From the NCBI GenBank assembly GCA_965246935.1, contig CBDFGC010000004.1:62001-126000 (forward strand): a stretch of DNA of 64,000 nucleotides, read 5' to 3'. The notes beneath the pieces are model-generated. The model ran no database searches. It saw only the letters and a program-made list of their open reading frames with translations, and was not told the origin of the DNA. Position 1 is the first letter of the stretch; every line of letters begins with the position of its first letter. Origin of the DNA: JAZKFT01 sp965246935. Its GTDB lineage: Bacteria > Bacteroidota > Bacteroidia > Chitinophagales > Chitinophagaceae. A program made the position numbers and the translations under genes. This document shows positions 26,725 through 35,778 of the stretch, in pieces.

Positions 26725-28584
26725 TTTTACCAATTCCCCAATGCTTTTTACGGCCAGCGGGTGATACCCTGCTTTTGCTTTTTGGTAAATGCTTTTGGCC
26801 CAAACTTTCCCTGCAGTTGTTTGAATCATTTGCCTGTACACCGGCAGCAAAAATTTCCTGCGGCCCACATTTATTAAAAACTGCTCCGTACGGCTATAAG
26901 CCGGCTGGTATTGGTGTTCCACTGCCATCGTGTACCATACACATTGTATTTCGGCGTTATTGCTTTGGGTAAAATGGAATTCCGGATCCAGCATTGCCAT
27001 GGCTAATGTTGATACACTATCTGGCAGGTGCCGCAAAAAATACAGTAATGCATTGGTTGATCTTATTTTCTTTGACAGGCCGGCAACTGTTTTTGTATGC
27101 GTAAAATTGGCAATTAATGAATCAATGCCGGCAAATACCGGTGATGAAACAACCGGTATATTAGCAGGAATACCCGGCCTGTACAGCCATTCATTTATTT
27201 TTAGTTTGTCAATGCGTGCCTGGTCGTTATGAAGTAACTTACCGGTAAGATAAGTGGCAAAGGTTTCTGTGGTTTGCGATTGAAAAGCATGGGTATCAAA
27301 CCAGCCTTTCAGAAAGCTATCTAATGCAGGGCGGCCCACAGCCTCTTCCAGCATCCGCAAAAAAGCATACCCTTTTTCGTAAGGTATATCGCTGCCGGCA
27401 TCATCCGGGTTTCGGCCCCCGAAATCGCTTTTTAGCTTTGTATCGTTACTGGTAGCGCCTAATGTTTTTACAGCTTCTTCCAAATCCTGCCGGCCCAGCA
27501 CTTCCTGCATCGTTGCCTCTTCCTTTCCGTATAGTGCTTCCACAATTCGGCGCTCGAAATAATCGGTAAACCCTTCATTCAGCCACATATCATTCCAGGT
27601 AGCATTGGTTACCAGGTTACCGCTCCAGCTATGTGCCAGTTCATGCGCTACCAGGCTTACTAACGACCGGTCGCCGGCCAGCACGGTAGGTGTAGCAAAC
27701 GTAAGGTTCGGGTTTTCCATACCACCAAAAGGGAAGCTTGGTGGCAATACCAGAACATCGTAACGGCCCCAGCGATATGGGCCATATAGTTTTTCCGCAG
27801 TCGTCACCATTTTGCCCATATCGGCAAATTCCCAGGCGGCTTTTGGCAACACGGCTGGTTCGGCGTACACACCCGTCCGGTTGTCAACTGCGCTAAATTG
27901 GAGGTCACCAACGGATAAGGCCAGCAGGTATGATGGAATGGGATGCATTTGCTGAAATCGATAGATGCCACTATCATTTTTCTGCTGTGGATTATTAGCG
28001 GCGCTCATCAGGGCCAGCATGCCTTTGGGCACATGTACTGTAGCATTGTAGGTGATACGAACACCCGGCCCATCCTGGCAGGGTACCCAGGTACGTGCAA
28101 GAATACTTTCGCTTTGGCTAAAAAGAAAGGGCAATTTTTTTCCGGCAGTTTGAGGTGGTGTAAGCCATTGCAGCGCAGTGGCCCCGCTGGTAGTGTGGTA
28201 ATAAATAGTTACCTGTTTGGTAGTTGATTCAATCGGTACATGCAAAGCCTGGCCTAAAATACTATCGGCTTTGTCCAGCTTAAATTCTACCGGTTTTCTA
28301 TTGGTATCTATTGTAATGCTATCAATAACAAGCGAGTTGTCATCAAAAATTATTTCGTTCCCTTTAGAGATATTGTCAATCGTCCAGATGGCTTTTCCAC
28401 TTATTTGCTGCTTACTGAAATCAACCGTTAAGTCGAGGTTTACATGCTTTGCAATAACTGCTGAAGGGTTGGCAAAGGAATGCGGATCTTTTATGGGGCT
28501 GGTACTATCGTTAGCTGTATTTGTTGACGAATGTTGTCCGCAACCAACAGCCAGCATCATCAAAAGGAAGAGCAGCCTGGTCAT
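26722..28584 (-). CDS. M1-family zinc aminopeptidase lipoprotein (LTA4 hydrolase-like)
   Basis: 620 residues with a lipobox (MLAVGC). The N-terminal beta domain is followed by the exopeptidase motif GGMENPN near 288 and the zinc site HELAH at 314-318, with the third ligand Glu in NEGFTDYF near 337. The C-terminal helical domain resembles that of leukotriene A4 hydrolase/aminopeptidase B relatives; the length matches (about 610). It removes N-terminal residues from peptides at the envelope. It lies upstream of the M28 peptidase on the same strand, so the pair may share peptide scavenging. Confidence 0.9.
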   Translation of the reverse strand: MTRLLFLLMMLAVGCGQHSSTNTANDSTSPIKDPHSFANPSAVIAKHVNLDLTVDFSKQQISGKAIWTIDNISKGNEIIFDDNSLVIDSITIDTNRKPVEFKLDKADSILGQALHVPIESTTKQVTIYYHTTSGATALQWLTPPQTAGKKLPFLFSQSESILARTWVPCQDGPGVRITYNATVHVPKGMLALMSAANNPQQKNDSGIYRFQQMHPIPSYLLALSVGDLQFSAVDNRTGVYAEPAVLPKAAWEFADMGKMVTTAEKLYGPYRWGRYDVLVLPPSFPFGGMENPNLTFATPTVLAGDRSLVSLVAHELAHSWSGNLVTNATWNDMWLNEGFTDYFERRIVEALYGKEEATMQEVLGRQDLEEAVKTLGATSNDTKLKSDFGGRNPDDAGSDIPYEKGYAFLRMLEEAVGRPALDSFLKGWFDTHAFQSQTTETFATYLTGKLLHNDQARIDKLKINEWLYRPGIPANIPVVSSPVFAGIDSLIANFTHTKTVAGLSKKIRSTNALLYFLRHLPDSVSTLAMAMLDPEFHFTQSNNAEIQCVWYTMAVEHQYQPAYSRTEQFLINVGRRKFLLPVYRQMIQTTAGKVWAKSIYQKAKAGYHPLAVKSIGELVK

Positions 28585-28725
28585 AGGTGGTTGCTTTTAA
28601 ACAAATGAGTACATTGTATCAGGGCCTGCCCCATCATTGTCAACAGGAGATATTGCAGATAGAAAAAGATAGATATAAGCCTGATTGCAAAATTTAGTCT
28701 ATCCTATCTTTTTTTGCAGGAGGGT

Positions 28726-29775
28726 TTATACCTCGACAGCCGTAGCCGTTACAGCCGCCTTGTTTTTGCCCCGGTTACTCCTTGCCGTTCTTGAAAAAAC
28801 GGAAATATTCCGGTTAAACAAAAACTGAAAAAGCAACCTGGTGTATGACCGGTGAGCGCCTAACGATTCGTAATGCTGATTGGCCAACTGTTTTAGTTTA
28901 GGCAACTTGTTCCAGGGAACAGACGGAAAGTCGTGATGCTCGTTGTGAAAGCCTACATTTAAGTTCACAACATTCAATGGCCCGTAATAACTTTTAGTTT
29001 CCTGGTGATCGCCATGGGTTAAGAAATGTTCCTGTATCCACCGGGCACCCAAAGGATGCAGGCCTACCGAAAAGAAAAGGCTGAGCACCAAAAAAATCAA
29101 CGCCTTTACCCCAAACAGCCAAACAATTGCTGCTGTAAAAACAACCTGTACTATCAGGTTCACAATCGTCCAACTGTCAATCAATTTAATCTCCTTTAAC
29201 CTTGCCGGACGGATAGATTGAAATATCGGATAAAACAGCAGCCACAATGCTTTACCTGCCGTTGAATTATTAATCAGTTTTGCTTCCCACCGATATGGCA
29301 TGTCGGCATCCAATTCTTCTACGCCCTGGTAAGAGTGGTGCTTTAAATGATACTTGGTAAAAGAAACGGCACTGGGAAAAATCATTGGCAAATTTGCCAG
29401 AATGCTGCTGAGTATATTCAGCGTACGACTTTTAAAAACCAGGTTATGCGAACATTCGTGAATACAAACATAGAGGGTATGGCAGGCAAAAGCGCCAATA
29501 AAGTAGGCTGCTGCCAGGCTCCACCACCATGAGATATCTTTTAATACCCCTGCCAAAACAATCTGTATAGAAACGCAAAGTACAATAATGAGAATCGTGT
29601 AAGGGTTACGGCCAATTAATGCCCGGATTTCCGGGTGCTGCTTTATAATTGTTTTGGTTCGGAGCTTATGCGGTTCGCCCTCATCGGACCAGGTAAAACT
29701 TGTTTTTTTACTCATTAAAATATCTTTAGCAGAACCGGAAAGATAAGCATACAACCTTTTACCTGTATCGTTCAT
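28726..29775 (-). CDS. Membrane fatty acid/sphingolipid desaturase, delta-4 (DES/DEGS)-like
   Basis: 349 residues with several membrane helices and all three His boxes: HECSH (106-110), HLKHH (143-147) and NEHH (278-281). The YYGPLNVVNLNVGFHNEHH and DFPSVPWNKLP segments closely follow the matching part of animal dihydroceramide delta-4 desaturase. The N-terminus (FTWSDEGEPH ... HPEIRALIG) matches the short lipid-desaturase leader domain of that family. Chitinophagaceae make sphingolipids, so a ceramide or sphinganine substrate is plausible (inference). No sphingolipid synthesis gene is adjacent. Confidence 0.85.
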   Translation of the reverse strand: MNDTGKRLYAYLSGSAKDILMSKKTSFTWSDEGEPHKLRTKTIIKQHPEIRALIGRNPYTILIIVLCVSIQIVLAGVLKDISWWWSLAAAYFIGAFACHTLYVCIHECSHNLVFKSRTLNILSSILANLPMIFPSAVSFTKYHLKHHSYQGVEELDADMPYRWEAKLINNSTAGKALWLLFYPIFQSIRPARLKEIKLIDSWTIVNLIVQVVFTAAIVWLFGVKALIFLVLSLFFSVGLHPLGARWIQEHFLTHGDHQETKSYYGPLNVVNLNVGFHNEHHDFPSVPWNKLPKLKQLANQHYESLGAHRSYTRLLFQFLFNRNISVFSRTARSNRGKNKAAVTATAVEV

Positions 29776-30540
29776 TCCAAAAATGCGTTAGAATCTCTTG
29801 ATTTTTACCATTTTATATTTTTATTGCTCTTTATGGCAACCATGTGCCAAACAACAAATACGCACCAATATTGTATATCCGGTAAGAACGAAAACCGGGC
29901 ATATCAATTAAGGAAAATGTTGAAAACGGAATAAAAAGTTTAAAAACCGGAGGGAGTAGAAAGTGTAATCCAAAAAAAGGAACGGTAGCTGACTTGTGTT
30001 TGGCTGACGTTGTTATTTATGAGCCTGTTTAGTGTTTTAACAGACAACCAGATGAGCAACCCGTTTTTCGGACTGCAGCCGGCGTAACATATAGGTGGGA
30101 GAATACAATGTAACCACATAAGCCCATCCGCCCCGGCAGGCACATAGAAATACACGTGTGGGAATACAAAGAGCACAGCAGGTAACCTAAGCCTTGCGTT
30201 TGATTGCTTATTTCTACAATAATTTTGGATGAGTATTGCTGTGTTCTTATGTGCCTACCGTGTCCGCCTGGGCGGATGTGCCTATGTGGTTCAAAAATGT
30301 ATTTGCATTTCTATCCCGGTTAGGGTTTTATACAACTTGTGCCTGTGCGGCTGATTATAGCTACTGACGGCTTCCGCTTATTAAAATACTTACCAGACTT
30401 ATATTTGAGACAATTGCCGTATTTAGAATGGTAATTCTTAATTTTTATGTGTTTTTACAAATAGTAATCGCCAAAGCAGAAATGTATCTTACTTTTTCGA
30501 GATACTAAGTGTGCCAGGAGTAAGGTATTATAATTACTTT
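29776..30540. other. Gene-free 765-base stretch with an imperfect inverted repeat
   Basis: No ORF is supported. AACCACATAAGCCCATCCGC (30112-) has an imperfect inverted partner at 30270-30291 (GGGCGGATGTGCCTATGTGG). The pair enclose about 135 bases. Words such as TATGTGCCTATGTGG look like a dispersed repeat of related genomes rather than a local regulator. The flanks show nothing else. Confidence 0.5.
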
Positions 30541-32007
30541 TTACTTATCTATCCAAATGACCGAATTCCCGGTACCAAATTCATTCTGCTCCCAATTCTT
30601 GTTGTTGGGATCGGTTATCCACTTGCCATCTACAATATATTTATACTTGTGCTTGCCGGCAGCTAGATAAACACTGCATATCCACTCATCCCCTTTTTTC
30701 TGCATCGCATGTGTATCGGGTGACCAGTTGTTAAAATCGCCGGCCAGAAATACAGTTCTGGCATTGACTATGCCTTTGAACCGGAAAGTGTAATTGGCGC
30801 CAATAGTCAGGTACGAATTAGTTTGTCCGTTCAGGGTTGCGGTCAGCGGGTTCACAGGATCTAAGATCCAGGTACCATCTACCATAAATTTGTATTGGTA
30901 ATTTCCTGCGCCAAGGGTGTATGGCAATTCCCAGCCGGTAGCTGTTTTTTTCATATACAGCTCATCTTTCCGCCAGCCATTAAATGAGCCAGATAAAATG
31001 ATTTGCCGGGCATTGGCAAACCCGTTTAAAACAAACTGATATGGCTTGCCTATCCTGACAACGGAATTATAGCCACCATTTCCGTCAGGTAATTTGTCAA
31101 ACTTATCGGTATCTGTGTAGTATACTTTATCAATCAGGTATTTATAGGTATGTGTGCCATTGGCCAGGTACATCGGTAACGTCCAGCCGGTCTCTGTTTT
31201 TTTCATAAACAGTTCGCCCTTTTGCCAATTATTGAAACTGCCAATTACATATGCCGTTTGGGCTTCCACAAGCCCATTAAATTCAAATAAAAAATTGGTT
31301 TTGAAATACACGGAATTCGTATTACCCTGTCCGTCATTTTCCCGCAGGTAATTGTCGTCATCTATTATCCAATCGCCATCGCTTATAAATTTGTACCAGT
31401 ATTTACCAGGGGTTAGTTTTACAGCAGCTATCCATCCGCTGTCTGTTTTTTTCATATGCAGGCCATTCGGCGAAAAGTTGTTAAAACTACCGGCCAGTGT
31501 AACGCTGCCTGCTGACAGGTGACCGCGTAAATAAAAAAGAACAACAGAATCTTTTACAGCAAAAGGATATTTATTGCGGAACCTGTTACGGCCGTACAGT
31601 ATCCCATTTCCGGTAGCCGGAAAGCGTTCTGCAATGGAAAGATCTTTACCCGTAAACACCATATTATCAGCCGGGTTATTCACACTACTGAAACCACTCA
31701 ACACCTTTGTAATAGCCAGTATTTTGTCATTATTAATTCTAACTTTCCAACCCAGGCTTTTTAGCGTATCAGTTCTATTGGTTTTAAATACATTGTGGAG
31801 ATCCAGTTCTTTTAAATCATATTTTGTAATGAATTGATCCAACAGATCACTGTTCACATTTTTATTGATTTCGACGACGAATTCGTTGTTTTTAAATTCA
31901 CATTTTCCGGCCGGCAATTGGGCAAGCGATAACAAACAAATACTTACGGGCAGCAAAGCCAGGCAGCTCCGCAGTACACCCTTTTGTATATGCCTTTTTA
32001 TTTCCAT
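30541..32007 (-). CDS. Secreted protein with four tandem glycogen-binding-like (CBM48/AMPK1) modules
   Basis: 488 residues with a signal peptide (hydrophobic near 12-31). From about residue 150 there are four repeats of about 85 residues. Each has a GSFNNW-type strand (LAGSFNNFSP, VIGSFNNWQKG, LSGSFNGWRKD, LAGDFNNWSPD), an MKKT.(T/S)GW core, then G.(H/Y).YK(F/Y)..DG.W. This is the CBM48/AMPK-beta glycogen-binding E-set fold. The first 150 residues are unassigned. It overlaps the aspartyl protease gene by 10 bases (translational coupling). Binding of alpha-glucans is inferred, and the module count is unusual. Confidence 0.85.
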   Translation of the reverse strand: MEIKRHIQKGVLRSCLALLPVSICLLSLAQLPAGKCEFKNNEFVVEINKNVNSDLLDQFITKYDLKELDLHNVFKTNRTDTLKSLGWKVRINNDKILAITKVLSGFSSVNNPADNMVFTGKDLSIAERFPATGNGILYGRNRFRNKYPFAVKDSVVLFYLRGHLSAGSVTLAGSFNNFSPNGLHMKKTDSGWIAAVKLTPGKYWYKFISDGDWIIDDDNYLRENDGQGNTNSVYFKTNFLFEFNGLVEAQTAYVIGSFNNWQKGELFMKKTETGWTLPMYLANGTHTYKYLIDKVYYTDTDKFDKLPDGNGGYNSVVRIGKPYQFVLNGFANARQIILSGSFNGWRKDELYMKKTATGWELPYTLGAGNYQYKFMVDGTWILDPVNPLTATLNGQTNSYLTIGANYTFRFKGIVNARTVFLAGDFNNWSPDTHAMQKKGDEWICSVYLAAGKHKYKYIVDGKWITDPNNKNWEQNEFGTGNSVIWIDK

Positions 32008-32969
32008 AAATACAGTTGCCTTTTTATAAAACTGAGCCCGACTTTATTACCTGATAGAAAATCAAACCCCAATATGCCATCAATGCAGCATACTTCCGAA
32101 ATACAGGCACTTTCAAGATTGGTGATTACAAAAGGGAGCGATGGCAGTGCCTGCCCGCCGACCTTCAAGTTGCTTAAATTTCCATAGAGTGCCTCCACTG
32201 CTTTGTTACCCGTTCCTACTACTTTTGTACGCCCGGTAATGGTCATACTTTCAAAAACCTTGTTGGGCAGGCGGCTGTCCAGTATATTCGATTCCGCACC
32301 GGTATCCAGAAAAAATTTCATTTTGCGTTCACCCAGTTTCACGTATGCAATGATCTTATTATCTATGATATCAAAATCCACCACCTTGCATGTTGCAGGA
32401 TCCGGCATGCTGCTTTTGTAGGTACTGCTTTCCTTTTTGGTGATACGGTGCAAATGAATCAAACTTTGCTCATAGTCAATGATCATTTCACAATCCCTGA
32501 AAAAAGAGACACCAATCAATCCAAGAATTTTTATTCCCTTTCTATCTTCGATGTGGCCAAGGCTGATCATATCTGCATCCGTCATTTTGTAATCCGTACC
32601 GCCAAAACTGAACTTACGTACGGTTGTTTGTACGGCGCCTGTTACGGCCCCGGAAACACTGCCCCTGTCTTCGGCCTCCCTGCGTGGATATTGCCTGAAA
32701 TAAGTAAGATTGAGAACCAGTCCCGGTGCACCGGTATCCAATATAAAGTTGCCTGTGGAAGTGTCCGCAGTTGCCTGTATAATAATCAGGTTGCCCACCC
32801 GGTTAAATGGAATTGACTGTGTATTGGGTTGTAATATAGCCGGTTCGATTACGCCGGTACCAGCTACCCCGGGTTTATGTAAAACAGGAACACTTACTGC
32901 CTCTGCTATTGTTTGCGCCCCTGCCTGTTGCAGGAAAAGCAGGAACAATAAAACAGGCAGGCAGCGCAT
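31998..32969 (-). CDS. Secreted retropepsin-like aspartyl protease
   Basis: 323 residues with a signal peptide (ends AGAQ). Two aspartyl motifs are present: FILDTGAPG with Asp78 and FFLDTGAESNILD with Asp222. Each heads one lobe, as in bacterial single-chain aspartyl proteases. A late GILGFDFLSG (about 300) is a typical flank of the second lobe. Its 3' end overlaps the CBM48-like gene by 10 bases, so the two are co-expressed. Cleavage of the downstream protein would be an attractive but unproven role. Confidence 0.85.
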   Translation of the reverse strand: MRCLPVLLFLLFLQQAGAQTIAEAVSVPVLHKPGVAGTGVIEPAILQPNTQSIPFNRVGNLIIIQATADTSTGNFILDTGAPGLVLNLTYFRQYPRREAEDRGSVSGAVTGAVQTTVRKFSFGGTDYKMTDADMISLGHIEDRKGIKILGLIGVSFFRDCEMIIDYEQSLIHLHRITKKESSTYKSSMPDPATCKVVDFDIIDNKIIAYVKLGERKMKFFLDTGAESNILDSRLPNKVFESMTITGRTKVVGTGNKAVEALYGNLSNLKVGGQALPSLPFVITNLESACISEVCCIDGILGFDFLSGNKVGLSFIKRQLYLWK

Positions 32970-33134
32970 AAGAAGCCTTATTAAGGTTGATAAAGTTAAT
33001 GGTTGCCAAGTTTGCCGGTTTACCGTTTATATAATTCCCTAAAAATAAAAGCTGCGAACTGCACACGATAATTATTATGGAGTTGTCGTTTCATGCAAAT
33101 CTATCAGTCGGCATAACCCTTTACTTTTGGCCGC

Positions 33135-34118
33135 ATGAGTTTTTTGGAAGTGAACCGCATTAGCAGGCAACAGGAGGGCGTTGATATTATAAAGCAAATT
33201 AGTTTTACCCAGCAACCGTTTCAAAAAATTGCCATTGCAGGCGAAACCGGATCGGGAAAAAGTACCTTACTTAAAATAGTAGCGGGACTGGTGCAACCAC
33301 ATGCAGGCGAAGTGCGGTTTGAGAACATACGGGTACAAGGACCTGCAGAAAAACTGATACCCGGCCATCCCGGTATTGCTTATCTATCGCAGCAGTACGA
33401 GCTGCCTAAATTTTTATCGGTTGCCCAGGTGTTGGAATATGCCAGTAAACTTCCGGAACAAGTTGCACAGCAGTTGTACGAGTTATGCCGCATTACGCAT
33501 TTATTAAAGCGTAACACCAATCAGCTTTCCGGCGGCGAGCAGCAGCGGATTGCCCTGGCCCGGTTGCTTTCCGGTTCTCCCAGGCTGCTGCTGCTGGATG
33601 AACCTTTTTCCAACCTGGATATGATTCATAAAAACATCCTGAAACGGGTGATCGGGGATGTGAGCGAACAGTTGAATATTACCTGTATGCTGGTATCACA
33701 TGATCCTCTGGACACGCTTTCCTGGGCAGATGAAATGATTATACTGAAAGATGGCGAAATAGTGCAGCGGGGAACACCGGAGGAGGTATACAGGCGTCCG
33801 GTAAGCGAATATGCTGCTGCCCTTCTTGGCAAATACAACTTGCTGAGCCCGGCTTTGTCTGCGGCTTTTTCGGCATTGGGCAATGCCAGCACCGGTGGCA
33901 AGCAATTGCTTATCCGCCCGGAACAATTTACCATGTCAGTTCACAAAATTCGCGGCCTGCAAGCAGTAGTCAGGGAAATTTTCTTTGCAGGCGGTACCTA
34001 TGAGTACGACTTAATGTTGGGGGATGAAGTAATTACCGTGCGAACAGCCGGCAGTAATATACCCAAAGGTGCAACTGTGCACGTATATGTTTCACCGGGG
34101 GGTGTTTGGGGCATCTAA
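33135..34118 (+). CDS. Orphan ABC transporter ATP-binding protein, PotA/FbpC type
   Basis: 327 residues. Walker A GETGSGKST at 36-44, signature LSGGEQQRIALARLL near 133, Walker B LLLLDEPFSNLD and switch His in VSHDPLD are all intact. Residues from about 235 form a TOBE-like beta domain (LLIRPEQFTM), as in PotA, FbpC and MalK proteins of substrate importers. No permease or binding protein is near. A TACTTTTG box (33122-33129) lies six bases before the start and resembles a Bacteroidota -7 element, but no -33 partner is clear. Confidence 0.85.
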   Translation: MSFLEVNRISRQQEGVDIIKQISFTQQPFQKIAIAGETGSGKSTLLKIVAGLVQPHAGEVRFENIRVQGPAEKLIPGHPGIAYLSQQYELPKFLSVAQVLEYASKLPEQVAQQLYELCRITHLLKRNTNQLSGGEQQRIALARLLSGSPRLLLLDEPFSNLDMIHKNILKRVIGDVSEQLNITCMLVSHDPLDTLSWADEMIILKDGEIVQRGTPEEVYRRPVSEYAAALLGKYNLLSPALSAAFSALGNASTGGKQLLIRPEQFTMSVHKIRGLQAVVREIFFAGGTYEYDLMLGDEVITVRTAGSNIPKGATVHVYVSPGGVWGI

Positions 34119-34264
34119 TCAGGTAAAGACAACTATTATTAAGATAACTTTACCTATAAACACAGTATGCTTTCGCCGGGTGCAGGCTGTTGTAAATGTT
34201 AAGATTACAATACCATTTGACAGGAAACCCCTACCTTCATCAAAATCATAATAAAATAAGTTAA

Positions 34265-34516
34265 ATGACAAACGAACAGGTTGAAAAAGTACTTGCGCCT
34301 ACTTCCTTTACTAAACTAGTAAATATCAGTTTTAAAACACGCAACAACCTCCGGGGCATGTTTATTCAAACCAAAGATTACGAAGATCTTAAAGCCAAAA
34401 ATTTCTGGCGGGTAATTGCTGAAAGCCGGATTGAAGATTGGAAAAAAACAAATGATATGGGTCTTGGCCGTATTTACAGCGGTTCAGATTTTACCAAACT
34501 TACTGTTTTACCATAA
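34265..34516 (+). CDS. Small hypothetical protein
   Basis: 83 residues, no signal or membrane segment. It opens MTNEQVEKVLAPTSFTKLVN and is charged and probably globular (FWRVIAESRIEDWKKT). It follows the ABC ATPase gene on the same strand but 146 bases away. No family is recognised; it looks real because of its normal codon use and a complete ATG-to-stop frame. Confidence 0.6.
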   Translation: MTNEQVEKVLAPTSFTKLVNISFKTRNNLRGMFIQTKDYEDLKAKNFWRVIAESRIEDWKKTNDMGLGRIYSGSDFTKLTVLP

Positions 34517-34852
34517 ACATTTCTTATTACTTAACATAGGTTTCATCTGTTAGTGCTGCAAATAATTTTCTAAATCTTGTAGCACGTAATGCTATACCTG
34601 CTAATGTAGGTTTGCACAGTAAGCTGTTGCATAAACGGATGAAAGTAGAGGCCTATGAAGTTTAGTTTTCATCCTCCTGATTAGAGGTAGAATGGTTCGG
34701 AACTGTTATGACAGGGTACCGGTTTGTAATTTTTGTATTACATAGGACAGGTTCAAATAGAATCTTTGTACTTTTGTGTTCAGTTTACCACGAACATTTA
34801 CTTTTAATGATTAGCCCGGCAAAGCCGGACATTAACCAATTCATCAGAAAAT
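34517..34852. other. Gene-free stretch before the cold-shock gene
   Basis: 336 bases without a supported ORF. A TACTTTTG box at 34769-34776 fits the Bacteroidota -7 consensus TAnnTTTG, 77 bases before the cold-shock start, but a -33 TTTG at the right distance is not seen. The long 5' leader would suit a cold-shock mRNA. Confidence 0.4.
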
Positions 34853-35305
34853 ATGGCCAGATCCCAGGAAACATTTAGTAAAAAGGAAAACGAGAAAAAA
34901 CGGCAGCAGAAAAAAAGAGACAAGGCAGAAAAGAAAGAAGAACGGCAGGCAAATTCTAAAAAAGGGCAGAGCCTGGAAGATCAGATGGCTTACCTGGATG
35001 AGAATGGAAACCTATCATCCACTCCACCGGATCCAAAGAAGAAGAAACAATTCAAGGCAGAAGATATACAAATTGGTACTCCCAGGCAGGAGCCGGGTGA
35101 TCCGATGGATGCCTTCCGCAAAGGCGTCATTACTTTCTTTAATGAATCAAAAGGTTATGGGTTCATTAAAGATTCGCAAACCCAGGAAAGTATATTCGTG
35201 CACATCAACGACCTGTCGGGCCCGGTAAAAGAAAGAGATGCAGTAGCGTTTGAAGTAGAAAATGGCCAGAAAGGGCCCAATGCCGTACGGGTGAAAAAAG
35301 TGTAA
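34853..35305 (+). CDS. Cold-shock domain protein with lysine-rich N-terminal extension
   Basis: 150 residues. Residues 1-45 are a strongly charged Lys/Glu/Arg-rich helix (KKENEKKRQQKKRDKAEKKE). Residues 88-150 are a cold-shock domain with RNP1-like GYGFIKD and RNP2-like SIFVHINDL. The domain binds single-stranded nucleic acid. The extended N-terminus is typical of Bacteroidota paralogues, and might add RNA affinity (inference). The gene is monocistronic. Confidence 0.9.
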   Translation: MARSQETFSKKENEKKRQQKKRDKAEKKEERQANSKKGQSLEDQMAYLDENGNLSSTPPDPKKKKQFKAEDIQIGTPRQEPGDPMDAFRKGVITFFNESKGYGFIKDSQTQESIFVHINDLSGPVKERDAVAFEVENGQKGPNAVRVKKV

Positions 35306-35358
35306 TACGACATTAGCACAAGACCTGTTTCAGGCTATTGATTTATATCATTTGTTAT

Positions 35359-35571
35359 GTGGTCAGCCCCCGGTTTATTGCTATCGCCATTATCCAGGTA
35401 ATTATATCAGTTTTAGCACTTTACATCATCATTCGTGCAGCAACCAAATCAAAGAGCATTTATCATGAACAAACAAGTTAGGTAAAGCATGTATCTGGAA
35501 GCTATTGCGAAAAACAGGGGATTACTGATGAAGAATTGAATGCTATTAATAAGGAAATAAGCAAATTGTAA
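35359..35571 (+). pseudogene. Small SHOCT-like membrane protein gene interrupted by an amber codon
   Basis: From GTG 35359 one frame reads a hydrophobic segment (FIAIAIIQVIISVLALYIII), then a basic stretch, a TAG at 35479-35481, and continues to TAA at 35569-35571 with GITDEELNAINKEISKL. A helix followed by a short (G)ITDEEL..IN.EI.KL tail is the layout of SHOCT-domain membrane proteins, so both halves seem to belong together. Either the gene is decayed by one nonsense change or the TAG is a sequencing error. Confidence 0.45.
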
Positions 35572-35778
35572 ATTTTATTCTATTGGTACGGTACTTTCCG
35601 TACCATTTTTATGTAAACTCCTTTCCCGGATGGTATTGTATTTCCATATGCTTCACTACGTCTTCTCTATAAATAAGAATATCTTAAAATTCCCTTTAAT
35701 ATACTTTCATACCTGACTTGTAAAATAAGGTAAGATTGACAAGCTATTGATTGCTACGTGTGCCGTATCTTTTGTTGT

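Noticed and set aside
29940..30176. 78-codon minus-strand ORF in the gap after the desaturase
   Set aside because: It spans an inverted repeat and has no recognisable or signal-like sequence.
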